A stretch of DNA of 51,663 nucleotides. It comes from Gammaproteobacteria bacterium. Its GTDB lineage: Bacteria > Pseudomonadota > Gammaproteobacteria > Methylococcales > DRLZ01. Location: the NCBI GenBank assembly GCA_022600935.1, contig JAHZJL010000144.1:1-51663 (forward strand). The letters run 5' to 3'. A program made the translations under genes and the position numbers. The notes beneath the pieces were generated by a model that saw nothing but the letters and a program-made list of their open reading frames with translations, did no database searches and was not told the origin of the DNA. Positions 18,046 to 27,781 of this stretch are shown piece by piece (within the stretch, counting starts at the first letter, position 1; every line of letters begins with the position of its first letter).

Positions 18046-18115
18046 GACTTTTTACTGAAAAAAAAGTTTCAGTCAGAGGGGAAATTTTTTTAATTTCTGT
18101 CTTTGCCAAGTCGTC

Positions 18116-20854
18116 TCAATGGGCGGCATCCCAGTTATTACCAGTGCCGACGTCAACAATCAAAGGCACGTCAAGTTCTGCGGCTTGCGTCATGTGTTGA
18201 CGAATTGTTGCAATACTGGCCTCAACATCAGCTTCCGGGATCTCAAAAACCAGTTCGTCATGGACTTGCATAATCATTTTTACTGGCAAGCCAGATTCGG
18301 TAATCCATCGATCCACCGCAATCATTGCGCGTTTGATAATATCAGCCGCAGTTCCCTGCATTGGTGCGTTGATTGCTGTGCGTTCAGCATACTGCCTGCG
18401 CTGGGCGTTGCGGGATTTAATTTCCGGCAGGTACAAGCGTCTTCCGAACAGGGTTTCCACATAGCCTTGTTCACCAGCTTGCTGGCGGGTTTCATCCATA
18501 TAGCGCTTGACTCCGGGGTATCGTTTAAAATACAGATCGATATAGGCCTGTGCATCGGATCGTTCAATACCGAGCTGTCTGGCCAGACCAAAAGCCGACA
18601 TACCGTAAATCAGCCCGAAATTGATGGCTTTGGCAGAGCGCCGTTGATCCTTGCTGACTGCATCAAGTTCAACCCCGAAGACCTCAGCTGCAGTTGCTCG
18701 ATGAATATCTGCTCCTTCTGAAAAGGCTCCAAGCAAGTTCTCATCACCAGACAGATGCGCCATGATGCGCAGTTCAATTTGTGAATAATCAGCAGCCACC
18801 AGAGATGAGCCGGAAGGCGCGACAAAGGCCTGACGGATTTTTCTCCCCTGCTCGGTTCGAATCGGAATATTCTGTAAATTCGGATCGGTGGATGACAAGC
18901 GTCCTGTCGCAGCAACTGCTTGGTGATAAGATGTGTGTACGCGCCCGGTGCGGGTGTTGATCTGCTCCGGCAAGCTATCGGTATAAGTGGATTTCAGCTT
19001 GCTGAGGCCGCGGTGTTCTAGAATGACCTTCGGTAATTCGTAGTCCTGTGCCAGTTCCTGCAACACTGCTTCGGCAGTAGACGGCTGACCTTTTGGGGTT
19101 TTCTTCAATACCGGCAGTTCCAGTTTGTCATAGAAAATCTCCTGGATTTGCTTGGGCGAGCCAAGGTTAAATGCTTGCCCGGCCAGTTCATGGGCTGTCT
19201 CTTCCAATGCTTGGATTTGCTGCGCGAGATGACGGCTTTGTTCCTGGAGAAAATCCCGGTCAACCAGGACACCATGCTGCTCAATTGTGACCAACACCGG
19301 CAGCAAGGCCATTTCGATATCGGTATAGATGCTGGAACGTTGAGGACAGTTTTGCAATTCCGGCCACAATCGTTCATGCAGTTGCAAAGTCACATCGGCA
19401 TCTTCTGCGGCATACGGCCCGGCCTGCTCAATACTGACCTGGGAAAACGGAATCTGTTTGGCACCTTTCCCGGCGATATCCTCATAATGGATAGTGTCAC
19501 GGCCCAGATAAGTGGACGCCAGAGCATCCATGTTATGCCGGGTCGCTACGCTGTTCAGTACATAAGACTCCAGCATGGTATCGTGTCGGATACCACGCAG
19601 TTCAATCCCATGATTTCTGAGTACATGGGCATCGTATTTGAGATTCTGACCGAGTTTCGCTTTGTCCGGGTTTTCCAGCAACGGGCGAAGTTGTTCCAGA
19701 ACCGCTGTACGATTTAATTGCACGGGTGCTCCCAGATAATCATGAGTTAACGGAACATAAGCCGCCTGATTGGTTGTTACTGCAAACGAAACTCCGACAA
19801 TTTCTGCATGCATGTAATCCAGACTGGTTGTTTCGGTATCAAAAGCGAAACAATCGGCGCTTTCCAGCGCTTGCAACCAGTCGTCAAACTGCGACTGTTC
19901 AAGGATAATTTGATAATCGGCTGGTTCACTGAAACTACGTTGAGGCTGGTTGTCATCAGCATGCTCTTGTTGCGATCCTGAACTGCTCTGCTCTTTGTTA
20001 TCAAGTTGCTTGAGCCAGGCCGTGAATTCAAGTTCCTGTAACATACCACGCAAGGTTTCACGGTCAGGGTCGTTGCAGGTTAAATTTTCGAGCTGATGCT
20101 GGATCGGAACATCGCAGACAATCGTCGCCAACTGCTGACTTAAACGAACATTATCGAGATTCGCACGCAACTTTTCACCAATTTTGCCTTTGATCTCTTC
20201 GGCATGCAGGACCAGATTGTCTGCTGTCTGGTAATGGCCCAGCCATTTGGCAGCAGTCTTGGGACCGACTCCTGGCACTCCGGGAATATTGTCGGAACTG
20301 TCTCCCATCAATGCCAGATAATCGATGATTTGCTCAGGCCAGACACCAAACTTGTCCATTACACCCTGGCGATCAAGCCGGGTATCAGACATGGTGTTTT
20401 CAAGGGTAATCATGTCATTGACCAACTGTGCCATGTCTTTATCGCCGGTTGAAATCACCACATTGTAATTGCTCTCGCTGGCTTGCACCGCCAAGGTCCC
20501 AATTACATCATCCGCTTCCACCCCGCTCTCGCAGATAAGCGGTAAACCCATTGCTTGTATCAATTGATGCAAAGGCTTGATCTGGGCAACCAGATCGTCA
20601 GGCGCAGGTGCACGGTGAGCTTTGTACTGTTCAAAAATTTCATCTCGAAATGTTTTGCCGGGAGCATCAAATACAACCACGATATGCGGCGTTTGATAGC
20701 GCTGCATCATACTTTTCAACATATTGCCGACACCGAGAATCGCTCCGGTCGGTTCACCTCTGGAATTAGTCAATGGTGGTAAGGCGTAATAAGCCCTGAA
20801 CAGAAACGAAGAGCCATCAACAAGAACGACCAGTGGATTTGCTTGCGAATTCAT
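18116..20854 (-). CDS. polA: DNA polymerase I
   Basis: A 912-residue full-length enzyme (E. coli 928). The N-terminal 5'-3' exonuclease domain (about 1-290) begins LVVLVDGSSFLFRAYYALPPL and has SGVEADDVIGTLA and GDSSDNIPGVPGVGPKTA. The 3'-5' proofreading domain has its acidic motif intact (FDTETTSLD near 335-343, then NLKYDAH and YAAEDADVT). The polymerase domain carries DYSQIELRIMAHLS near 686, RRSAKAINFGLIYGMS, and QVHDELVFEI near 862, including the catalytic aspartates. It fills gaps in excision repair and removes RNA primers. It is last in a run of minus-strand genes, 62 bases after the sulfotransferase gene, so it may be partly cotranscribed with the glycan genes. Confidence 0.98.
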   Translation of the reverse strand: MNSQANPLVVLVDGSSFLFRAYYALPPLTNSRGEPTGAILGVGNMLKSMMQRYQTPHIVVVFDAPGKTFRDEIFEQYKAHRAPAPDDLVAQIKPLHQLIQAMGLPLICESGVEADDVIGTLAVQASESNYNVVISTGDKDMAQLVNDMITLENTMSDTRLDRQGVMDKFGVWPEQIIDYLALMGDSSDNIPGVPGVGPKTAAKWLGHYQTADNLVLHAEEIKGKIGEKLRANLDNVRLSQQLATIVCDVPIQHQLENLTCNDPDRETLRGMLQELEFTAWLKQLDNKEQSSSGSQQEHADDNQPQRSFSEPADYQIILEQSQFDDWLQALESADCFAFDTETTSLDYMHAEIVGVSFAVTTNQAAYVPLTHDYLGAPVQLNRTAVLEQLRPLLENPDKAKLGQNLKYDAHVLRNHGIELRGIRHDTMLESYVLNSVATRHNMDALASTYLGRDTIHYEDIAGKGAKQIPFSQVSIEQAGPYAAEDADVTLQLHERLWPELQNCPQRSSIYTDIEMALLPVLVTIEQHGVLVDRDFLQEQSRHLAQQIQALEETAHELAGQAFNLGSPKQIQEIFYDKLELPVLKKTPKGQPSTAEAVLQELAQDYELPKVILEHRGLSKLKSTYTDSLPEQINTRTGRVHTSYHQAVAATGRLSSTDPNLQNIPIRTEQGRKIRQAFVAPSGSSLVAADYSQIELRIMAHLSGDENLLGAFSEGADIHRATAAEVFGVELDAVSKDQRRSAKAINFGLIYGMSAFGLARQLGIERSDAQAYIDLYFKRYPGVKRYMDETRQQAGEQGYVETLFGRRLYLPEIKSRNAQRRQYAERTAINAPMQGTAADIIKRAMIAVDRWITESGLPVKMIMQVHDELVFEIPEADVEASIATIRQHMTQAAELDVPLIVDVGTGNNWDAAH

Positions 20855-20916
20855 ACTGCTAACTGTTGCACCCGGCTATCAGCCGTTATACTCGATTTAT
20901 ACTTACTCATACCTGG

Positions 20917-21801
20917 TCAGGATGAACCCGAGCTGCTTTTGGAAGGTGATTGCCTGAGTTGTTTTCTGAGTTGATTTTTTTGCTCAAACAATTCATCCAT
21001 GCTCAAATATCCCAATCTGGTTAACCATGCACCGGTACGCTCCAGGCATTCCAATTGCTGCTCAAGAGATAAAAATGACGACCAGTCGGAAGATTGTGCC
21101 CCGTTTGCTCCTAAATCGCGTGTCGGACCGCTGAGAATGGTTCTGCTTTCCAGTTGTTTCTGACAAAAATCAATCACCGAATCGCTGATTTCGATGTCAA
21201 GAAAATCAAAGATCTGTCTGGCTGCCTGTACATCATCACCAACGATATCTTCATATCGAATTTCGAAATAGTTGGCATCTGGATTTTGCTCTCCAAAACG
21301 ACTTCCATTGGTTGCATGTTGCAACCAGATTTTGATGGCTTTATCAAACGTTGACCAGGGTTTACCTCCCATCTGCTTGCGCATTAATGAGGTAATCACA
21401 TCACGTGGATCGCGGATAATGTGTACATAGTATGATCCAGGGAAAAAGCGCTCAATATTTTCCAGAAAGTCTGAATTTTCCCCATAAAACGGATTTTTAT
21501 CGCCCCAATAAAAATGCTCCGGGCTGATTTGCTGATAAAACTCCTGAATTGTCAGTTTGCCATGTTTGTTCGCGGATTCAACGAAGTCTTTTTTGTTCTT
21601 GTATATCATGGCTTCATCATTCAAGAGCCGCACCTGGCTGGCATACAGCCAACGAAACACTCTGGCTTCGTAGGTAATACTGATGTTTGGGTGCTGATTG
21701 ATGATTTCCAGCAAATACGTGGTCCCTGAACGCGGACTTCCAAACAGAATGATAGGAACCGGTGATTTAGAGTTGTTGAATTGTTCAATCAAGGAAGTCA
21801 T
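20917..21801 (-). CDS. PAPS-dependent sulfotransferase family protein
   Basis: A 294-residue sulfotransferase. The 5'-phosphosulfate-binding loop is FGSPRSGTTYLLEIIN at residues 20-35. The 3'-phosphate-binding region is HIIRDPRDVITSLMRK near residues 128-143. The family transfers sulfate from PAPS to hydroxyl or amino groups of carbohydrates, lipids or peptides. The C-terminal 40 residues are charged and Ser-rich with no clear fold. The gene follows the giant sulfotransferase-glycosyltransferase gene by 61 bases on the same strand, so the two probably modify one glycan product. No signal peptide is seen, so it should act in the cytoplasm before export. The acceptor is unknown. Confidence 0.85.
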   Translation of the reverse strand: MTSLIEQFNNSKSPVPIILFGSPRSGTTYLLEIINQHPNISITYEARVFRWLYASQVRLLNDEAMIYKNKKDFVESANKHGKLTIQEFYQQISPEHFYWGDKNPFYGENSDFLENIERFFPGSYYVHIIRDPRDVITSLMRKQMGGKPWSTFDKAIKIWLQHATNGSRFGEQNPDANYFEIRYEDIVGDDVQAARQIFDFLDIEISDSVIDFCQKQLESRTILSGPTRDLGANGAQSSDWSSFLSLEQQLECLERTGAWLTRLGYLSMDELFEQKNQLRKQLRQSPSKSSSGSS

Positions 21802-21862
21802 GAAGAATTAGAGATGATTGTGTTAAGTGTCCGAAAAAATGAAATCGATCGTTGACCAGGCT

Positions 21863-24800
21863 CTACAACAACCGGTCACCGAGTTCAATTTTGATGCCAC
21901 TGTCTTTTAGACACTGCAGCAACGTTTGTTCGGTATTGGTTCGCGAAAAGAATTGGGCTCTGGCCACAGCGCATGCTGACATCGTTTGATAACGCTCCGG
22001 GTTTGTCTCGAACAATTCGATGCTATCCAGACTGAATTGCTCAAGTTGCTGTTCATTATCGAATAAAAAACCGTTTTCGCCATTGCTGACACTCTCTGGC
22101 TGGCCTCCGGCATTAATCACGATCGGCAGACACCCATACGACATGGCTTCGACGGTGCTGATACCAAAATGCTCGTTACGTTCCGGATTGCGCTCGGTGG
22201 ATTCTCCCATTCCGGTTGCGTGCCAGTAGATTGCAGCTTGACTGTATATTTCCCTGAGTGCATCCAGCTCGATGTTATTATTGATCTCAATCGGATAACC
22301 TTGGGCTTCTTCACGCACCTCATCCAGATATGCCTGTTGGCTGGGGTCAACCTGCCCGACCAGAATCAACTTCCAGTTATTGTCAATGTTACCAGAGTCA
22401 ATCAGGCGTTTGAAAACCTGCACCAGTTCCAGTTGTTTTTTATTATGCCCGGAGCGGAAAAAACGCCCGACGTTGAGGATGACTCTGTATTTCTTTAGCT
22501 GATCCGGGTTTAAATCCGGTAAAGCTATCGATGGATACAGCACAACGCAATTGTCGACATCCCACCATTGTTTCACCCATCCTGCAGTGTAACTCGAATT
22601 CGCCAGAAACACGTCATACGAATTCAGAAACTCGCGTTTTTCTGCCGGATATTTGGGAATTTGATATGGAAAACTGACCACATAATACGAATATTTGGCG
22701 TGGCTGCTCAGATCGGATGAATACGTGGAATTGACAAATATGTCGTAATACGCCGTTGTTTCCGGGTTGTGATGCATGGCAACTGAACTCACCAGACGCT
22801 TACGGCAATGCTTTAAGTGAATATTGAACTGTAGCTCCAACTGCTCAATGCTGAAATCATGTTCCGAAATCAAATCCACCGGCCCCAGGCTTTGCAGGGC
22901 TTGCGCAATCACACAGGCATGATGTTCGCCACCACCCAGGGTGTGCCAGAAATTATTATAAACAGCCAGTTTTGGAAACCGGTTTGGCCGGTCGAAAAAT
23001 GTCTTGTTGGCGATTTTAGGCAACAGGGTTTGCCAGTCATCGAATATTTCCGGGATTCGCCTGGCAAATTCCAATTCTTCAGGGTCTTTGGAATTTTCTT
23101 GCAGGTATTGCTGCAAATGGTTCAACTCTGCCCGACTGTTCTGCTCGGCTTGTTTGCTGAGTTTCGGATAATGCAGGGCCAGAAACAGCAAGCGGTTACG
23201 ATTCACGTAAAAACGGAAAAAAGCCGAGTTCTCCTGACTGGTCGATGCATGTTTGTGATAAACAATGCTGTCTGGACAATACATTAATTGATAACCTAAC
23301 TCACGAATTCGCAGCGACAAATCCGTATCTTCAAAATAGGCGAAGAAATCCTTGCCGAATACCGGCATGTCACCCAGTATTTCAGGGCGAATCATCATCG
23401 CGCCCCCACACAATGCGGCGACCGGCTCTAAAACATTGTATTGGTCATGATCAGGGCTGCCAAACCCGCGATCCTGGGCCTGACCCTGGTTATCGACATG
23501 CGAACCGGCGTTATTGATCAAATAATGCAGACCAGGATGCTCAAGCCTGTCTGAAAAGTCCAGGCTGAACTCAGTCCATTGTCCGGGATCCAGGATCAAT
23601 TCCTGCTCTGTCTCAACCGACGTCCTGGCTAACACCTTGACCGGTTTTTTTGACCCTGAAAACATCGCCAGTCTGGCGCTGGTTTGTGCTTCACAAACCG
23701 GCAACCGCAACAAGGCTTTTTTATCGAATGACCGGGCATAGCGTTGATGGGACTGTTGTGCATCACGCCATCCTGTGGCAAAAAACAGTTTTGGATAGAC
23801 GGGTAATGAATTGTGTAATGTATCGATATCGACAAAGATTCGGCGTTTTAACGAAGCCGGTTGTATGGTCAATTCAATATCAACAAACGGTTTCCAGAAC
23901 AACAGCTTACTGCCAGCCGCCCCGACTGAATCAGATTGCTTGATGCTCCGTACCAGATGCGAAATACAGTCTTTGTCCAGGGTGGTATCGTTGTTCAACA
24001 GAAAATAATAACGACCACTGGCCACTTCAGCAGCAATGTTGTTGGCTTCGGCAAACCCGGTATTGTCGTGTAGCGCAATCAACCGAACATCAGGATAGTT
24101 CTGCTTAATTTCATCTACCGACCCATCTTGCGAACCATTATCGATAATAATGATTTCGAAATCTGTATAGCTTTGATGCTGGAGAGAATTCAGCAACTCA
24201 TCGAGATGCTGGCGGCCATTATAATTGACGATAAACACACTGACTCTGTCAGACTCTGAAAACCTGAGTTCTGCGCTCGATCCGGCATGTTCCTGCAAGC
24301 TGGCATCCGGCGTGGCAAAATCGGCTTGATAGTTTTCACCCTCAAACTCCCGCTTGTAATGCTCAACCACCTGACCGGCAATCGCAGGGTCTTTGAAAAA
24401 GGTAATGTACGCATTGCGGATAATTTCCCAGCGCAGTAACTGGGTGCTTTTAACAGGATGCCTGACAACCTGGGATATCAGCTCCGCCAGCAGTTTCAGA
24501 TTCTGAGGATTCTTGGCCAAAGGTTCCAGTAACACATCATAAGGCATTCTGAGCGGCCAGGTCACTGCTCGACCTGTCTTGTAACTCAGTGAATTCTGGA
24601 TATCATCGATGCGAGTGATCGCACCTTGTAAATGCCTGTCGGTATTGGTTTGAAGTTGTTCTAATTCAGCGTGTTGAGTGGCTTGTTGCTGAACAGTTTG
24701 ATCAAGTTGATCGCACCGCTTAGCCAGATCTATGGCTGTTCGTTCAGCATCGAATAATTCGCGTTGTTTAGTGCGTATTGCCTTACCCCGTTCGCGAATC

Positions 24801-25933
24801 AACCTAGTGCTTTGATCACAAATTACATTCAGAGATTTTACCTTACTCTCCAATTCAGCATTGTTGTCAGCAAGCTGTTCAAGCTTCGATTCCAGTCCTT
24901 GTAAAGTGTGCTGATATTGTGATTGAAGCTGCTCGATAAATTGTTGTTTTTGTTCGGCTGTTACTTTCGCTGTCGCTGCTTCACTGAGTAATTCTGCGTA
25001 GTCTTCCTTAAATTTGTCCTGCAGTTCGTGATATTGCTTGCCGAGTGCCTGGTGTATTTCCTGATTAAAACAAGACAGCTGATTACGAAAAAAGCGGGAT
25101 TCAGCCTGGTAAGGATCGATAGTGCCCAACAACTTGCTTGTTTTATCTTTTGACCAGCGACCATTGGCAAAACTGTTTAATACATCATACAGATCAATCA
25201 AATCAGGAGTTGCAGATAAAGACTGATCGATGTCACCGTTATCGCTTCTGCTGTGAGCCAGATCAGCTTCCACAAATTCGCTGGAAAACATACTCATTTG
25301 ATCCTGATTTTCGACCTCATTGAAATCGGGGTTTACAAATTTTCCAAGTCGTTTAAGCTGCTTCTCCGGTTCGTTCAACAGGTTTTCATAACTGGTAACA
25401 ATCCGTTTTGACTGGTCATCGGCCAGATAACGCATCAGGCTTAAATGGTGGGAAAACCATAAATCCAGTCCTTTCTGATAATCAAAGCTGTTCCGCTTCC
25501 ATAATGAATGTGCAACATCGGAAGGGTTACGCAGACAAATTACAAACAATGGGTCGACCTTAACCATTCTGGCAGCACTCAGCCAGATTGGCATCAATAC
25601 ACTAAAGCGTGGATCTTTGAGGGCAAACACGGATGATTTGCCCAGTTTAGTCTTGATTAAATGTGCTGCGTCTTTGATATACGGAAGAAGTTGTTGCGAG
25701 GAAAAATCCTGATCCGGCATCAGGGTTGCGATATCCCAACGCAAATTGAGTTGAGCTAAAATCGCCTCATTTAAAGTGAAGCAATCATGGTCTTCAAAAA
25801 AGCCTTTGGGATTGTCATCCGCAGCCGCAATCAAGTTAGACCCCAGTTCGACACCAACGACATTTAACGCCTTGGTCACCAGACTGGTACCTGAGCGGTG
25901 CATGCCTGTAACAAATATGATCGATTGGGTCAT
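21863..25933 (-). CDS. Multidomain sulfotransferase - coiled coil - GT2 - GT4 fusion protein
   Basis: A 1356-residue protein with several enzyme domains in one frame. Residues 1-260 are a sulfotransferase fold: TGMHRSGTSLVTKALN near 9-24 binds PAPS phosphosulfate and CLRNPSDVAHSLWKRN near 134-149 fits the 3'-phosphate site. About residues 300-450 are a long coiled coil rich in Gln/Glu/Leu. A GT2 domain begins near 562 (VSVFIVNYNGRQHLDELLNSL), with DNGSQDGS and LLNNDTTLD. A beta-rich insertion of roughly 130-150 residues then precedes the second GT2 half (ALCGGAMMIRPEIL, FFAYFEDTDLSLRIRELGY). Near 988 a GT-B (GT4-like) domain starts with TLGGGEHHACVIAQAL and ends with EHFGISTVEAMSYGCLPIV. It probably elongates and sulfates a surface glycan in the cytoplasm. 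Substrates are unknown. Confidence 0.9.
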   Translation of the reverse strand: MTQSIIFVTGMHRSGTSLVTKALNVVGVELGSNLIAAADDNPKGFFEDHDCFTLNEAILAQLNLRWDIATLMPDQDFSSQQLLPYIKDAAHLIKTKLGKSSVFALKDPRFSVLMPIWLSAARMVKVDPLFVICLRNPSDVAHSLWKRNSFDYQKGLDLWFSHHLSLMRYLADDQSKRIVTSYENLLNEPEKQLKRLGKFVNPDFNEVENQDQMSMFSSEFVEADLAHSRSDNGDIDQSLSATPDLIDLYDVLNSFANGRWSKDKTSKLLGTIDPYQAESRFFRNQLSCFNQEIHQALGKQYHELQDKFKEDYAELLSEAATAKVTAEQKQQFIEQLQSQYQHTLQGLESKLEQLADNNAELESKVKSLNVICDQSTRLIRERGKAIRTKQRELFDAERTAIDLAKRCDQLDQTVQQQATQHAELEQLQTNTDRHLQGAITRIDDIQNSLSYKTGRAVTWPLRMPYDVLLEPLAKNPQNLKLLAELISQVVRHPVKSTQLLRWEIIRNAYITFFKDPAIAGQVVEHYKREFEGENYQADFATPDASLQEHAGSSAELRFSESDRVSVFIVNYNGRQHLDELLNSLQHQSYTDFEIIIIDNGSQDGSVDEIKQNYPDVRLIALHDNTGFAEANNIAAEVASGRYYFLLNNDTTLDKDCISHLVRSIKQSDSVGAAGSKLLFWKPFVDIELTIQPASLKRRIFVDIDTLHNSLPVYPKLFFATGWRDAQQSHQRYARSFDKKALLRLPVCEAQTSARLAMFSGSKKPVKVLARTSVETEQELILDPGQWTEFSLDFSDRLEHPGLHYLINNAGSHVDNQGQAQDRGFGSPDHDQYNVLEPVAALCGGAMMIRPEILGDMPVFGKDFFAYFEDTDLSLRIRELGYQLMYCPDSIVYHKHASTSQENSAFFRFYVNRNRLLFLALHYPKLSKQAEQNSRAELNHLQQYLQENSKDPEELEFARRIPEIFDDWQTLLPKIANKTFFDRPNRFPKLAVYNNFWHTLGGGEHHACVIAQALQSLGPVDLISEHDFSIEQLELQFNIHLKHCRKRLVSSVAMHHNPETTAYYDIFVNSTYSSDLSSHAKYSYYVVSFPYQIPKYPAEKREFLNSYDVFLANSSYTAGWVKQWWDVDNCVVLYPSIALPDLNPDQLKKYRVILNVGRFFRSGHNKKQLELVQVFKRLIDSGNIDNNWKLILVGQVDPSQQAYLDEVREEAQGYPIEINNNIELDALREIYSQAAIYWHATGMGESTERNPERNEHFGISTVEAMSYGCLPIVINAGGQPESVSNGENGFLFDNEQQLEQFSLDSIELFETNPERYQTMSACAVARAQFFSRTNTEQTLLQCLKDSGIKIELGDRLL

Positions 25934-26034
25934 AAAGTCTTCACCGGCAGATCACCAGTCAGTAACTTGGAAGATGGGTTATCAAACAGGTAAAGTAACA
26001 GGAATTTCCAGATCGCACTCGAACAACCAGTGAC

Positions 26035-27705
26035 TTAAAACAACCCGCTGATGCGGCCTTCGGAATCGACATCGATCATTTCAGCAGCCGGTGTTTTCGG
26101 GAGTCCCGGCATGGTCATCATGGTTCCACAAATGGCTACGATAAATTCTGCGCCATGCGATAATCGCACTTCGCGAATGTTCAGGGTATGATCACTGGGA
26201 GCTCCCAGCAATTTCGGCTCGCTGGAAAATGAATACTGGGTTTTGGCGATACAGACCGGGAAATGCCGGTAATGTTGATCGAAAATTTCAAGCTGGATTT
26301 TTGCCCGAGGTTCCAGGCTGATATCGTTTGCACCATACAACCGGGTTGCAACAGTGCGCAGTTTATCTGCCAGAGGGAGTTCATCGCGATAAAGTACACT
26401 GAAATGATTTGGCGCCGAGTCAAACAGATTCAAAACCGATCGTGCCAGATCCTCTGCACCAGCCCCACCATTTGCCCAGTGAGTACAGATTTCAACCGGG
26501 ACCTCGAGTGCCTCGACTTTTTGTTTGAGCAGCTGTATTTCTGCATCAGTATCGGTATGAAAATGGTTGATAGCGACCACACACGGTAGTCCGAATTCAG
26601 AGCGGATATTGTGTAAATGGCGTTGCAAGTTTACAAAGCCTTTATCCAAGGCTTGCAGATTTTCTGTCTGTAATGCTTTAACTGCAACCCCACCATGAGA
26701 TTTAAGCGCTCGCACAGTGGCGACAACAACCACAGCATCAGGTTTTAATCCGGCCTTTCGACATTTAATGTCAAGAAATTTCTCAGCCCCCAGATCAGCC
26801 CCGAATCCGGCTTCAGTAACAACGTAATCAGCCAGCTTGAGCGCTGACCTGGTTGCCAGAACTGTATTGCAACCGTGAGCAATATTGGCAAACGGACCAC
26901 CATGCACAAACACCGGGTTATTTTCCAGGGTCTGGACAATATTCGGCTTGATCGCATCTTTGAGGATAGCTGTCATTGCCCCATGCGCATTAAGGTCACG
27001 CGCGAAAATTGGGTCCTTGTCCCAGGTGTAACCGATAAAAATATTACCGAGACGGGTTTTTAAATCATCGAGTGACGTTGACAGACATAAAATCGCCATG
27101 ACTTCGGAGGCTGCCACAATATCGAATCCATCTTCCCTGGGAAAACCGTTCGGTACTCCACCCAGTGAAGTGACGATATTACGCAGGGCGCGGTCATTCA
27201 TGTCGATGACACGCTTCCAGCTGATCTGGCGCAAATCGATACGCAGCCGGTTGCCGTGATGAATATGATTATCAATCATTGCCGACAACAGATTATGCGC
27301 GACTGCAATTGCATGAAAATCACCAGTGAAATGCAGATTGATATCTTCCATCGGCACAACCTGGGAATATCCGCCACCGGCAGCTCCGCCTTTAATCCCG
27401 AAGCATGGACCCAGTGCCGGTTCACGCAAGGCCAGCAGGGCTTTTTTACCGAGTCGGTTAAGCGCGTCACCGAGACCAACTGTCGTCGTGGTTTTACCTT
27501 CTCCAGCCGGTGTCGGATTAATCGCAGTCACCAGCACCAGCTTGCCATCCGGGTTGGCGGACAGTGAATCGATATAATCCAGTTCCAGCTTGGCTTTGTA
27601 GTGTCCGTAAGGAATCAGATGTTGAGCATCAATACCCAGTCGTTCCCGGGCAAGCTCAACAATAGGCCGCATGGTTGCTTGTTGTGCAATTTCTATATCT
27701 GACAT
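26035..27705 (-). CDS. fhs: Formate-tetrahydrofolate ligase
   Basis: A 556-residue cytoplasmic enzyme that makes 10-formyl-tetrahydrofolate from formate, THF and ATP. The nucleotide loop [18 protein letters not shown] is near residues 64-82. Strong family segments follow: [78 protein letters not shown] and [14 protein letters not shown]-like text. Length matches monofunctional bacterial Fhs. The ribosome site TAGAGGCGA precedes the ATG. It lies 76 bases after glyA on the same strand, with the glycerate kinase gene upstream of glyA, so the three are probably one C1-metabolism operon. It feeds formate carbon into the folate pool used by GlyA. Confidence 0.97.
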   Translation of the reverse strand: MSDIEIAQQATMRPIVELARERLGIDAQHLIPYGHYKAKLELDYIDSLSANPDGKLVLVTAINPTPAGEGKTTTTVGLGDALNRLGKKALLALREPALGPCFGIKGGAAGGGYSQVVPMEDINLHFTGDFHAIAVAHNLLSAMIDNHIHHGNRLRIDLRQISWKRVIDMNDRALRNIVTSLGGVPNGFPREDGFDIVAASEVMAILCLSTSLDDLKTRLGNIFIGYTWDKDPIFARDLNAHGAMTAILKDAIKPNIVQTLENNPVFVHGGPFANIAHGCNTVLATRSALKLADYVVTEAGFGADLGAEKFLDIKCRKAGLKPDAVVVVATVRALKSHGGVAVKALQTENLQALDKGFVNLQRHLHNIRSEFGLPCVVAINHFHTDTDAEIQLLKQKVEALEVPVEICTHWANGGAGAEDLARSVLNLFDSAPNHFSVLYRDELPLADKLRTVATRLYGANDISLEPRAKIQLEIFDQHYRHFPVCIAKTQYSFSSEPKLLGAPSDHTLNIREVRLSHGAEFIVAICGTMMTMPGLPKTPAAEMIDVDSEGRISGLF

Positions 27706-27781
27706 AAATCGCCTCTAGATTCTGACCCTGGCAGTATTATCCGCGTTACTGAGGTTATCCATATGGAGTCTTGACAGCCGG

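Noticed and set aside
18119-18721. A 200-codon plus-strand frame opposite polA
   Set aside because: It covers the polymerase active-site coding region in antisense, and its translation has no recognisable family.
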